DNA of 9,558 nucleotides from an uncultured Alphaproteobacteria bacterium (GCA_937942205.1 CALDFO010000288.1:1-9558), one strand, 5' to 3'. Counted from the first letter of the stretch, positions 1 through 6,841 are shown. Notes: generated from the sequence alone by a model not told the origin. A program made the numbers and translations.

Positions 1-152
1 CGGCGGCGGGGTTCGGCGTCTATTTCTTCCAGGATCTCACCACCGTGCTGGGCCGCAGCGGCGCGGTGCCGATCCTGCTGGCGGCGACCGCGCCCGCCAT
101 CGCCTCCATCCTGATCGGCATGACCCTGGTCTTCTCGCAGGAGGACGGCTGA
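1..152 (+). CDS. lptG: LPS export system permease LptG, C-terminal end (5' truncated by window)
   Basis: Only the last 49 codons are present, in the frame that starts at base 3 and ends at the TGA at 150-152. The peptide has the typical LptG/LptF-family C-terminus: a short segment with QDLTTVLGRSG, the sequence AVPILLAATAP, one hydrophobic transmembrane helix (roughly PAIASILIGMTLVF), and the EDG tail common at LptG ends. LptG is an inner-membrane subunit of the LptB2FG ABC transporter, which extracts lipopolysaccharide and passes it to LptC/LptA and finally LptD. The stop overlaps the lptD start by one base (TGATG), so the two are almost certainly co-transcribed and translationally coupled. 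The paralogue LptF has a similar fold. The EDG tail and the position directly before lptD favour LptG. Confidence 0.88.
   Translation, partial: AAGFGVYFFQDLTTVLGRSGAVPILLAATAPAIASILIGMTLVFSQEDG
139..144 (+). promoter_or_regulatory. Shine-Dalgarno site for lptD
   Basis: AGGAGG lies seven bases before the ATG at 152 and sits inside the last codons of lptG. It is a full match to the anti-Shine-Dalgarno core. Together with the TGATG overlap it fixes the lptD start. It is the strongest ribosome binding site I see in the window. Confidence 0.85.
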
Positions 153-2380
153 TGAAGCCGGGTTTCCTGCTGGCGGCGGCGTTCTGCGCGCTGTTGCCCC
201 CGGCGGCGATAGCCGCCGATCAATCAAAAAGTCTGGCGCTCGCCCAGCCGCAAAAGGCGGCAGCCCCCCGGCCGAGCGAGCCTTTGCTGCTCCAGGCCGA
301 CGAGATCGTCTATGACAACGACACCAGCACCGTCTCGGCGGTCGGACAGGTGGAAATCTCCGACTCCGGCCGCACCCTGCTGGCCGACCGGGTGGAATAC
401 GACCAGGTCAACGACCGCGTCACGGCGCGCGGCCATGTCAGCATCACCGACGCCAACGGCAATGTCGCCTTCGCCGACCATGTGGTGCTGACCGACCGGA
501 TGCGCGACGGCGCGCTGTCGGGCTTCGGCGCGCTGATCGGCAAGAGCGGCCGCCTGGCGGCCCGCAGCGCCCAGCGGATCGGCGGCGACACCTATGTCAC
601 CCGCGGCACCGTCTACAGCCCGTGCAAGATCTGCAACCAGCCGGGCAAGCGCACGCCGCTCTGGCGGGTCAAGGCCGAGCGCGTGGTTTATGACCAGAAG
701 GCCCATCGCGTCCGCTTCCGCGACGCCTCGATCGACCTGGCGGGCGTGCCGGTGGCCTGGATTCCCTTTCTGTCCATGCCGGACCCGACGGTGAAATACG
801 CCAGCGGCCTGCTGACGCCGGAAATGGGCAATTCCACCCGCATCGGCTATTACGTCCGCACACCCTTCTACGTCGCCCTGGATCAGAGCCAGGATCTGAC
901 CCTTTCGCCCATGTTCTCCTCCGATGGCGGCGAGATGCTGCAGGCCGAATACCGCCTGCGCTGGAACAATGGCGGGATGTGGCTGCAGGGCAGCGGCGCC
1001 TATAACGGCAACGGCAGCCTGTCGGGCACGCCGGGGCCGCAGACTTACGGCCATATCTTCGGGTCGGGCCGCACCGGCCTGGGCGGCGCCTGGCGCGCCG
1101 GCTTCGATGTCCAGCACACCTCCAACAGCGCCTATATGCGCTATTACGACATTTCCTTCCTGGACCGGCTGATGAGCGATCTGTTCGTGGAGGGCACGCC
1201 GGGCCGCAGCCGCTTCGCCCTGACCGGCTATTACTTCCAGGGCCTGCGCTCCACCGACATCGCCTCGGCCTTTCCCTACATCCTGCCCAAGCTGGAAATG
1301 TCGTTCATTCCGGTCAAGAAGGTGGGCGGCGGGTCGTTCCGTTTCGATGTCAACGGCGCGTCCATCGGCCGCCCCAACGGCCTGAACGATCAGCGCCTGA
1401 CCGGCGAGATGAACTGGAAGCGGCCCTTCATCTTCGGCGACGGCCAGATCTGGACCTTCGTGATGAACGGGCGCGGCGACACCTATCGCATCGAGACGCC
1501 CGCCATCGGGGCGGCGCCCGCCAACGACCGTTACATCAATCGCGGCACCGGCTTCGCGGCGCTGGACTGGCGCTGGCCCTTCATCGCCAGCGGCGGCGGC
1601 GGCCGCTCCTATATCCTGCAACCCATCGCGCAACTGGTGGCCCAGCCCTATGGCGGCAACCCGGCGGGCCTGCGGATCGAGGATTCCAACGACTTCGAAT
1701 TCGACGACAACAACGTCTTCAGCTTCAACCAGGTGCCCGGCTACGACCTGATCGAGAGCGGCCCGCGCGCCAATGCGGGCTTGATGGCCCAGGCGATCCT
1801 GCCGGGCGGCAAGGTCGAGGCGATGGTGGGACAGACCTATCGCCTCAAGCCCGATCCGCTGTTCGCCGCCTTCTCCGGCAACAGCGGCACCGCCTCGGAC
1901 ATTGTGGGCAGCTTCTCGGTCAAGTTCCCGCATCTGGACATCACCGACCGCATCGCGGTGGACCGGGGCAACGGCACCGTGCGCCGCCACGAGGTCTATG
2001 TCACCGGCAGCTATGCCCGGTCCTCGCTCCAGCTTTCCTATGTCCAGCTGCCGCCCTCGGCGCTCCTGCTGGGCCTGCCCAGCCGCGAGGAACTCAACGC
2101 CCAGATGGATGTGAATGTCTGGCGCAACTGGCAGGTTTTCATCGCCGGACAGCGCGACCTGCAAAAGGGCGAATTCCTCAACACCGAATACGGCCTGGGC
2201 TATGAGGATGAATGTCTGGCCATCTCGCTGGCCTACCGGCGCAAGTTCACCCGCGACGCCGTTCTGGGCCTGCCGCCCTCCACCTCGATGATCCTGCGAT
2301 TCAGCCTGAAGACCGGCGATACGCCGATTCAGCCCTTCAGCCTGTTCCCCCGGGATGTTTTCGCCCTCAGCCACCCGTAA
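152..2380 (+). CDS. lptD: LPS-assembly protein LptD (outer-membrane LPS translocon)
   Basis: LptD is the beta-barrel of the LptDE complex that inserts lipopolysaccharide into the outer leaflet of the outer membrane. The 742-residue product is close to the usual family size (E. coli about 784). Visible parts in order: a Sec signal peptide (residues 1 to about 21, hydrophobic core FLLAAAFCALL, Ala-rich cleavage region); an OstA/LptA-like periplasmic domain (about 45-155) with repeating strands such as LLLQADEIVYD and ADRVEYDQVNDRVTARG; a CxxC pair (Cys158, Cys161); then a long aromatic-rich region of alternating strands, the barrel (about 190-725). The mature protein has one further cysteine, Cys688, near the last strands, so disulfide bonding between the N-domain and barrel is possible but the pattern differs from E. 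coli. The start is set by the AGGAGG site and the overlap with lptG. It probably shares a transcript with lptF/lptG upstream. A 171-base gap separates it from surA. Confidence 0.96.
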   Translation: MKPGFLLAAAFCALLPPAAIAADQSKSLALAQPQKAAAPRPSEPLLLQADEIVYDNDTSTVSAVGQVEISDSGRTLLADRVEYDQVNDRVTARGHVSITDANGNVAFADHVVLTDRMRDGALSGFGALIGKSGRLAARSAQRIGGDTYVTRGTVYSPCKICNQPGKRTPLWRVKAERVVYDQKAHRVRFRDASIDLAGVPVAWIPFLSMPDPTVKYASGLLTPEMGNSTRIGYYVRTPFYVALDQSQDLTLSPMFSSDGGEMLQAEYRLRWNNGGMWLQGSGAYNGNGSLSGTPGPQTYGHIFGSGRTGLGGAWRAGFDVQHTSNSAYMRYYDISFLDRLMSDLFVEGTPGRSRFALTGYYFQGLRSTDIASAFPYILPKLEMSFIPVKKVGGGSFRFDVNGASIGRPNGLNDQRLTGEMNWKRPFIFGDGQIWTFVMNGRGDTYRIETPAIGAAPANDRYINRGTGFAALDWRWPFIASGGGGRSYILQPIAQLVAQPYGGNPAGLRIEDSNDFEFDDNNVFSFNQVPGYDLIESGPRANAGLMAQAILPGGKVEAMVGQTYRLKPDPLFAAFSGNSGTASDIVGSFSVKFPHLDITDRIAVDRGNGTVRRHEVYVTGSYARSSLQLSYVQLPPSALLLGLPSREELNAQMDVNVWRNWQVFIAGQRDLQKGEFLNTEYGLGYEDECLAISLAYRRKFTRDAVLGLPPSTSMILRFSLKTGDTPIQPFSLFPRDVFALSHP

Positions 2381-2397
2381 AGAGCCGGTTTCGGGGC

Positions 2398-2410
2398 CGC
2401 CCGGCGGGCG
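2398..2410 (+). terminator. Short GC-rich hairpin after lptD (weak terminator candidate)
   Basis: CGCCC-GGC-GGGCG forms a five-base-pair stem with a three-base loop, 18 bases after the lptD stop. No T-run follows, so it is not a convincing intrinsic terminator. It could slow polymerase or protect the 3' end of the lptD message. Confidence 0.2.
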
Positions 2411-2416
2411 TCACCA

Positions 2417-2444
2417 TTGATTGCGGCGCAAAATAGCTTATCTT
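2417..2444 (+). promoter_or_regulatory. Candidate sigma-70-type promoter for surA-pdxA-rsmA
   Basis: TTGATT (2417-2422, four of six matches to TTGACA) is separated by 16 bases from TATCTT (2439-2444, four of six to TATAAT). This is one of the few AT-richer stretches in the region and lies about 105 bases before surA. Transcription would start near 2450, giving a leader of roughly 100 bases that contains the direct repeat at 2488-2516. Both boxes are imperfect, so this is inference by position and similarity. Confidence 0.35.
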
Positions 2445-2487
2445 GCGCAGCGGGTTAGGGGGCGCGCGCCGCTGCGGGGGCGCAAGC

Positions 2488-2516
2488 TGTACAACAACCG
2501 GATTTTGTACAACAAC
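2488..2516 (+). repeat. 11-base direct repeat upstream of surA
   Basis: TGTACAACAAC occurs at 2488-2498 and again, identical, at 2506-2516, 18 bases apart start to start. Each copy begins with the palindrome TGTACA, and the second extends to TTGTACAA. It lies downstream of the candidate promoter and 35 bases before the surA ATG, so it would be in the leader RNA. It stands out because the surrounding DNA is strongly GC-rich. Function unknown; a regulator-binding site or an unstructured leader segment are both possible. Confidence 0.6.
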
Positions 2517-2551
2517 AGACCTCCAACGGCCGGCCAACGATCAGATTGACC

Positions 2552-4252
2552 ATGCGAATTGCCACCACCCTGATGCTGGGCGCTGCCGCGCTGGTTCTGG
2601 CCGCCGCGCCGATGAACGCGCAGCCCGCCGTCGCTCCGCAGCAGCCCGCCAAGCAACGGCAGGCGGTCATGCCGCCGCCCGGCGCGCAGCCGCCCGCGCC
2701 CATGGTCGCGGCCAGCGCCGCGCCGGATGCCGCCCCGGCCGCCAGCGACGACCCGCCCACGGCGCAGCCCGAGGGCCATGCCGCCGCCGAGGATACCGAC
2801 GCGCCGCCCACCACCGAGGCTTCGGCCGCCCCCGTGCCCGCCACACAGGGCGCCGCCTTCACGCCCGCGCCCGCCGCCACCCGATCCGCCACGCCGCCTG
2901 CCGTCGCCACCGCGTCCAGCCCGGATGCGGCAACCGCCACCAAGCCCGAGGCGGAAACCGAACAGGCCGAGGCGGAGCCGGTGGGCAATCCGGACGACTT
3001 CAATGCCGTCGCCGCCACCGTCAACGACGAATCCATTTCCGATTTCGAGGTGCGCCAGCGCATGGCGCTCTATCTGGCCACCTCGGGCATGACCAATCTG
3101 ACCGCCGCCCAGCGCAAGCGCATCCGTACCCAGATCCTGGAGCAGCTGGAAACCGAGAAGGTCCAGCTCCAGGAGGCGGTGAAGAAGAAGATCACCGTCA
3201 GCCCGGTGGAAGTGGACCGGCGCATCAACGCCATGATGGCCGAGAACCGCTTCACCATCCAGCAGTTGCGCGAGCAGCTGACCCGCGCCGGGGCCAGCGA
3301 AGAGGCGATGCGCGCCCAGATCACCGCCGCCATCGCCTGGCAGAAGGCGGTGCAGGACGAATATGGCGACCGCGTCACCATCACGCCCGACATGGTGGAC
3401 GCCGAAATGCGCCGCCATGCCGAGGGCGCGCACAAGCCCCGCTTCCATGTGCTGGAAATCTTCCTGCCGGTGGACAATCCCGAGCAGGACGCCAAGGTCC
3501 GCAAGGATGTCGAGGAAATCCTCGACCAGATGAAGAAGGGCGCGCCCTTCCCCGTCATCGCGCGCCAGTTCAGCCAGCATCCCACCGCCGCGTCGGGCGG
3601 CGACATGGGCTGGATCATCGAAGGCCAGCTCGCGCCGGAACTGAACGAGGCCCTGGCCAAGATGCAGCCGGGCAGCATCAGCCAGCCGATCCGCGCCCCC
3701 GGCGGCTGGTACGTCCTGGCGCTGCGGGCGCGCCAGGAACCGCTGGGCACCAAGATCGCCGAAGCGCCCAAGGGCCCGACCGGCCCGGCCGGAACCCTGC
3801 CGCTGGCGCGCCTGCTGCTGCCGCTGCCGCCGAGCGCGCCCAAGTCCGAGGTGGAGCAGGTGCTCAACGTTGCCGCCCAGATCCGCGAGCGCATCGCCAG
3901 TTGCGAGCAGATGGACGAGATGCACGGCCACATGAAGCGCTCCGTCTATATGAACCTGGGCAACGCCAAGCTGGAAGAGCTCAGCCCCCAGATCCAGGCC
4001 GCCATGAAGGACAGCCAGCCCGGCGACGTCGCCATGCCGTTCCAGTCCGAGGCGGGCATCGAGCTGATCGCGCGCTGCGACCAGCGGGTGGTGCAGCAGA
4101 CCGCCTATGTCATGCCCACGCGCCAGGATGTGGAAGACCAGCTCTTCCAGAACCAGATCGCCGCGATGGCCCGGCGCTACCTGCGCGACCTCAAGCGCGC
4201 CGCCAACATCCAGGTGCGGGACGACAGCCAGCCCGATGCCCTTATCCGCTGA
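2552..4252 (+). CDS. surA: Periplasmic chaperone / peptidyl-prolyl isomerase SurA
   Basis: SurA escorts unfolded outer-membrane proteins across the periplasm. From the ATG at 2552 the product has 566 residues, against about 430 in E. coli. In order: a signal peptide (1 to about 23, core LMLGAAALVLAAA); an Ala/Pro/Thr-rich low-complexity stretch (about 24-145); the SurA N-terminal chaperone domain (about 146-290, with VAATVNDESISDFEVRQRM); one parvulin isomerase domain (about 295-396, with SGGDMGW and the PGSISQPIRAPGGWYVL block); then a diverged second isomerase-like domain (about 416-510) with two cysteines (451, 509); and a C-terminal helix. A TTG six bases upstream (2546) is in frame, but ATG gives a cleaner signal peptide. 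I see no good Shine-Dalgarno site for either. The 3' end overlaps pdxA by 17 bases. Position after lptD matches the conserved proteobacterial order. The low-complexity insert is the unusual part. Confidence 0.92.
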   Translation: MRIATTLMLGAAALVLAAAPMNAQPAVAPQQPAKQRQAVMPPPGAQPPAPMVAASAAPDAAPAASDDPPTAQPEGHAAAEDTDAPPTTEASAAPVPATQGAAFTPAPAATRSATPPAVATASSPDAATATKPEAETEQAEAEPVGNPDDFNAVAATVNDESISDFEVRQRMALYLATSGMTNLTAAQRKRIRTQILEQLETEKVQLQEAVKKKITVSPVEVDRRINAMMAENRFTIQQLREQLTRAGASEEAMRAQITAAIAWQKAVQDEYGDRVTITPDMVDAEMRRHAEGAHKPRFHVLEIFLPVDNPEQDAKVRKDVEEILDQMKKGAPFPVIARQFSQHPTAASGGDMGWIIEGQLAPELNEALAKMQPGSISQPIRAPGGWYVLALRARQEPLGTKIAEAPKGPTGPAGTLPLARLLLPLPPSAPKSEVEQVLNVAAQIRERIASCEQMDEMHGHMKRSVYMNLGNAKLEELSPQIQAAMKDSQPGDVAMPFQSEAGIELIARCDQRVVQQTAYVMPTRQDVEDQLFQNQIAAMARRYLRDLKRAANIQVRDDSQPDALIR

Positions 4253-5171
4253 AGCCCCCATCCTCCTCACCATGGGGGAGCCGTCCGGCGTGGGACCGGA
4301 AGTGGCGCTGGCGGCCTTCGCGCATTTCGGCGGCCGCGTCGGCGACCGGCCGCTGAAACTGGTGGGCGATGCCCGCCTCTTTTCCGCCTGCGGCGACGCC
4401 CTGATCCCGACCACCGCGCCCGTGGCGGCGGTGCCCGGCCGGCCCGACAGCGCCAACGCCGCCGCCGTGATCCAGGCCATCGAACTGGCGGTGGCCGCCT
4501 GCCGCGACGGCGCGGCGGGCGCGATGGTGACCGCCCCGATCCACAAGTCGGTGCTGCACGCGGCGGGCTTCGGCTTTCCCGGTCATACCGAATTCCTGCA
4601 ACACCTGACCGGCGCAGCCCAGGCGGTGATGATGCTGGCCTCGGACCAGTTGCGGGTGGTGCCGCTGACCATCCATATGCCGGTGGCCCAGGTGCCCGGC
4701 GCCCTCACCCGCGAAGCGATCCGCGATGCGGGCGAGATCATCATGACGGCGCTGCGCCGGGACTTCGGCATCGAACGCCCGCGCCTGGCGGTGGCGGGCC
4801 TGAACCCCCATGCGGGCGAGGACGGGATGCTGGGCGGCGAGGAAGCCGCCATCATCGCCCCCGCGGTGGCGGCGCTGCGGGCGCAAGGTCTGGATGTGCG
4901 CGGGCCGCTGTCGGCCGACACCCTGTTCCATGCCGAGGCGCGCCGGACCTATGACGCGGCGCTGTGCATGTATCACGACCAGGCGCTGATCCCGATCAAG
5001 ACCCTGAGTTTCTGGGACGGGGTGAACGTCACCCTGGGCCTGCCCATCGTGCGGACCTCGCCCGATCACGGCACGGCACTGGACATCGCCGGCACCGGCA
5101 AGGCCGACGCCCGCAGCATGATCGCGGCGATCCGCATGGCGGCGGACATGGCCGATGCCCGTGCCCGATAA
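4236..5171 (+). CDS. pdxA: 4-hydroxythreonine-4-phosphate dehydrogenase PdxA
   Basis: PdxA oxidises 4-phosphohydroxy-L-threonine using NAD(P) in the DXP-dependent pathway to pyridoxal 5'-phosphate; it is cytoplasmic. The 311-residue product (E. coli about 329) opens with [11 protein letters not shown] and has [35 protein letters not shown] and [14 protein letters not shown], all family hallmarks. His147, His192 and His247 are spaced 45 and 55 residues apart, the same as the three metal-binding histidines of the E. coli enzyme (166, 211, 266), so the active site looks intact. The reading frame is open further upstream (to 4107), but the ATG at 4236 is preferred because it puts the conserved motif at the expected distance and starts inside the surA end. 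No strong Shine-Dalgarno site precedes it, so expression probably depends on coupling to surA. It overlaps rsmA by 17 bases. Confidence 0.96.
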   Translation: MPLSAEAPILLTMGEPSGVGPEVALAAFAHFGGRVGDRPLKLVGDARLFSACGDALIPTTAPVAAVPGRPDSANAAAVIQAIELAVAACRDGAAGAMVTAPIHKSVLHAAGFGFPGHTEFLQHLTGAAQAVMMLASDQLRVVPLTIHMPVAQVPGALTREAIRDAGEIIMTALRRDFGIERPRLAVAGLNPHAGEDGMLGGEEAAIIAPAVAALRAQGLDVRGPLSADTLFHAEARRTYDAALCMYHDQALIPIKTLSFWDGVNVTLGLPIVRTSPDHGTALDIAGTGKADARSMIAAIRMAADMADARAR

Positions 5172-5994
5172 CCTGCCGCCGCTGCGCGAGGTCATCGCCG
5201 CTTTCGGCCTGGCCCCCAAAAAATCGCTGGGCCAGAATTTCCTGTTCGACCTCAACCTCACGGCGCGGATCGCCCGCGCCGCGGGGGCCGAAGCCGGAGG
5301 CACATTCTATGAAGTCGGCCCCGGTCCCGGCGGCCTGACACGCGCGCTGCTGGCCGAAGGCGCGGACAAGGTGATCGCGGTGGAACGCGACGTGCGCTGT
5401 CTGGCCGCGCTGGAGCAGGTGGCCGCCGCCTATCCCGGCAGGCTGGAGGTGATCTGCGCCGACGCACTGGCGCTGGATGAAGCGGCCATCCTGCCGCAAG
5501 GCGCGCGCATCGCCGCCAACCTGCCCTACAATGTCGGCACCGCACTTCTCATCAAATGGCTGACGGTTCCGGCCTGGCCGCCTGTTTGGGCCAGCCTGAC
5601 GCTGATGTTCCAGAAGGAAGTGGCCCAGCGCATCACCGCCCAGCCCGATACCGAGCATTATGGCCGCCTGTCGGTGCTGGCCCAATGGCGCTGCACGGCG
5701 AAAATTCTGTTCGACGTCCATCGCGGCGCTTTCGTGCCGCCGCCCAACGTCACCAGCGCCATCGTGCGGCTGGAACCGCGCGCCGAGCCGTTGGCGCCCT
5801 GCGCGTTGGCCGATCTGGAAACCATCACTGCCGCCGCCTTCGGCCAGCGCCGCAAGATGCTGCGCCAATCGCTGAAGCCGCTGGGCGGCGAGGCGCTGCT
5901 GGAAAAAGCGGGCATCGCACCCACCCGGCGGCCCGAGGAACTGTCCATCCCCGAATTCGCGGCGCTCGCCCGCAGCTTGGCGCGGCCAACTTAA
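5155..5994 (+). CDS. rsmA: 16S rRNA (adenine(1518)-N6/adenine(1519)-N6)-dimethyltransferase RsmA (KsgA)
   Basis: RsmA uses S-adenosylmethionine to dimethylate two adjacent adenines in the 3'-terminal hairpin of 16S rRNA late in small-subunit assembly; loss gives kasugamycin resistance in known bacteria. The 279-residue product begins with the family leader ([13 protein letters not shown], then [11 protein letters not shown]), has the SAM-binding loop EVGPGPGG at residues 53-60, an acidic ribose-binding region (VIAVERD), the catalytic motif NLPYN at 122-126, the FQKEVAQRI segment, and a C-terminal helical RNA-binding domain ([13 protein letters not shown]). Length and motifs are normal. The ATG at 5155 starts within pdxA, so translational coupling is likely; no strong Shine-Dalgarno site is present. 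It is the last + strand gene and converges on the DUF4197 gene 22 bases away. Confidence 0.97.
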   Translation: MPVPDNLPPLREVIAAFGLAPKKSLGQNFLFDLNLTARIARAAGAEAGGTFYEVGPGPGGLTRALLAEGADKVIAVERDVRCLAALEQVAAAYPGRLEVICADALALDEAAILPQGARIAANLPYNVGTALLIKWLTVPAWPPVWASLTLMFQKEVAQRITAQPDTEHYGRLSVLAQWRCTAKILFDVHRGAFVPPPNVTSAIVRLEPRAEPLAPCALADLETITAAAFGQRRKMLRQSLKPLGGEALLEKAGIAPTRRPEELSIPEFAALARSLARPT

Positions 5995-6016
5995 AGCCCC
6001 GCGCCTTGGCGCGGCC
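5976..6016. repeat. 12-base direct repeat at the rsmA end
   Basis: CTTGGCGCGGCC occurs at 5976-5987, inside the last codons of rsmA, and again at 6005-6016 immediately before the end of the convergent gene. Between them lies CCGCGCC (5999-6005), complementary to the GGCGCGG in both copies, so the middle element could pair with either side. Confidence 0.6.
5999..6014. terminator. Inverted repeat between convergent genes (candidate bidirectional terminator)
   Basis: CCGCGCC-TT-GGCGCGG is a perfect seven-base inverted repeat in the 22-base gap between rsmA and the DUF4197 gene. With only two bases between the arms, the innermost pair would open to give a four-base loop. There is no T-run on the + strand; on the - strand the hairpin is followed by GGCTTTAAG, a short T-run only. 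The position suits termination from both sides, but it may need Rho or act simply as a 3'-end stabiliser. Confidence 0.45.
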
Positions 6017-6799
6017 CTAGCCGAACACCTTGCGCAGCAGGTCGGTGCTGCGCGCGGCGGGATTGGCGCGGATCGACGCCTCTTCCGTGCCCAGATAATG
6101 GAACAGCCCGTCCAGCGCCCGGGCCACCGTGAAGGCGACAAGGTCGAACCCGCCCAGCGACTGGCCCAGGAACGGCAGGCTGCCGGCGCGGGACCGCACC
6201 GAATCCATCACCCGCATCGCGCCCGCGCCGTTCAGCGCCGTGCGGACGATGGGCTGGAATTCGCCGGTCAGAGAGGAGGAGGTGGTACGGCGGAAATACT
6301 GGGTCAGCGAATCCGGCGGCCCGGTCAGGATGCCGCGCGCGTCCGCAAAGGTCATGTTGGACGCCGCATCCACGAAGATGTTCAGCGCCTTGGGCGCGGC
6401 CTGCTCGGCGCCGCGATTCATCCGCAGCACCAGATCGTCCAGCAGGCCGCCGGCCCCGGCCATCCGCAGCGGCTCGCGCACCCGTTCCAGCGGCCCGGGC
6501 AGCGGGATACGGATGGCGGGGTCGCCGAAAAAGCCGTCGGGCTTGCCGACCTGGCCGATGACCCGGCGCGACGCCACCTTGATCGCGTCCTTCAGCCCCG
6601 CTCCGATCTCGTTCTGACCCAGGCCCGCGCCCAGACCGGACGCCAGACCGCCGGAGCTGCCCGCCGCCGGGGTGCGGCGCATACCCTGCGCCTGGTCCAG
6701 CAACCCCGAGGCGCCCCCCGGCAGATTGAACTGGGCGGCCGCGGGCAGCGGCGCCAGCGAAAGCAGTCCGCCCGTCAGGATACGGCGTGAAATGGTCAT
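6017..6799 (-). CDS. DUF4197 domain-containing exported protein, function unknown
   Basis: The 260-residue product has a signal peptide (1 to about 22) with Arg5-Arg6 before a short hydrophobic run (ILTGGLLSLAPLPAAA). The SRRILTG start resembles a twin-arginine signal, but Sec export is equally possible. A Gly/Ala/Ser-rich linker follows (about 28-62), then a DUF4197 core (63-260). Family-like blocks are GLKDAIKVASRRVIGQVGKPDGF, split here as residues 69-91, then IRIPLPGPLERV, LRMNRGAEQAAPKALNIFVDA, given as residues 125-145, TQYFRRTT, and the terminal NPAARSTDLLRKVFG. I recognise the family from these blocks, but no activity is established that I know of. The start ATG at 6799 has GGGGGA shortly upstream. 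It lies 65 bases after gmk in the same direction and may be the last gene of that run. Mature location is inferred to be periplasm or envelope. Confidence 0.85.
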   Translation of the reverse strand: MTISRRILTGGLLSLAPLPAAAQFNLPGGASGLLDQAQGMRRTPAAGSSGGLASGLGAGLGQNEIGAGLKDAIKVASRRVIGQVGKPDGFFGDPAIRIPLPGPLERVREPLRMAGAGGLLDDLVLRMNRGAEQAAPKALNIFVDAASNMTFADARGILTGPPDSLTQYFRRTTSSSLTGEFQPIVRTALNGAGAMRVMDSVRSRAGSLPFLGQSLGGFDLVAFTVARALDGLFHYLGTEEASIRANPAARSTDLLRKVFG

Positions 6800-6803
6800 C
6801 GGT

Positions 6804-6841
6804 GTTCCCCCGTTTCCGGCAGCCTATCAGCGCCGGGGAAC
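6804..6841 (-). promoter_or_regulatory. Possible hairpin covering the DUF4197 ribosome binding site
   Basis: Read on the - strand, GTTCC and CCGGC (6841-6832) can pair with GCCGG (6820-6816) and GGAAC (6808-6804), leaving an 11-base loop and a seven-base bulge (AAACGGG). The Shine-Dalgarno-like GGGGGA of the DUF4197 gene falls partly in the bulge and partly in the stem. This could lower translation, but in GC-rich DNA such pairings arise by chance. Confidence 0.3.

Noticed and set aside
224..2374. Long open frame of about 716 codons on the - strand antisense to lptD
   Set aside because: It mirrors lptD almost end to end, its translation shows no recognisable domain and has the His/Ala/Gly/Arg/Val bias typical of antisense frames in GC-rich genes, and lptD itself is unmistakable.
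2461..2470. Perfect palindrome GGCGCGCGCC upstream of surA
   Set aside because: Simple alternating GC sequence, expected by chance in this composition, with no partner site or obvious spacing to promoter elements.
2546..2551. TTG start two codons before the surA ATG
   Set aside because: It adds only Met-Thr, has no better ribosome binding site and a rarer start codon, so the ATG at 2552 is simpler.
4107..4235. Upstream extension of the pdxA frame
   Set aside because: The extra residues are Ser/Arg-rich, resemble no PdxA N-terminus and lie wholly within surA. The ATG at 4236 gives the normal spacing to the [11 protein letters not shown] motif.
2443..4356. Long + strand frame overlapping surA in another register
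   Set aside because: Arg/Ala/Gly/Pro-rich shadow translation. The surA frame has clear chaperone and isomerase domains over the same bases.
2438..4546. Long open frame of about 702 codons on the - strand antisense to surA and part of pdxA
   Set aside because: It crosses two real genes, has Gly/Arg/His-rich low-complexity translation and no family motif. It is a by-product of codon bias on the other strand.
6098..6790. + strand frame of about 230 codons opposite the DUF4197 gene
   Set aside because: Gln/Arg/His/Gly-rich translation without motifs. The - strand frame has a signal peptide and DUF4197 blocks.
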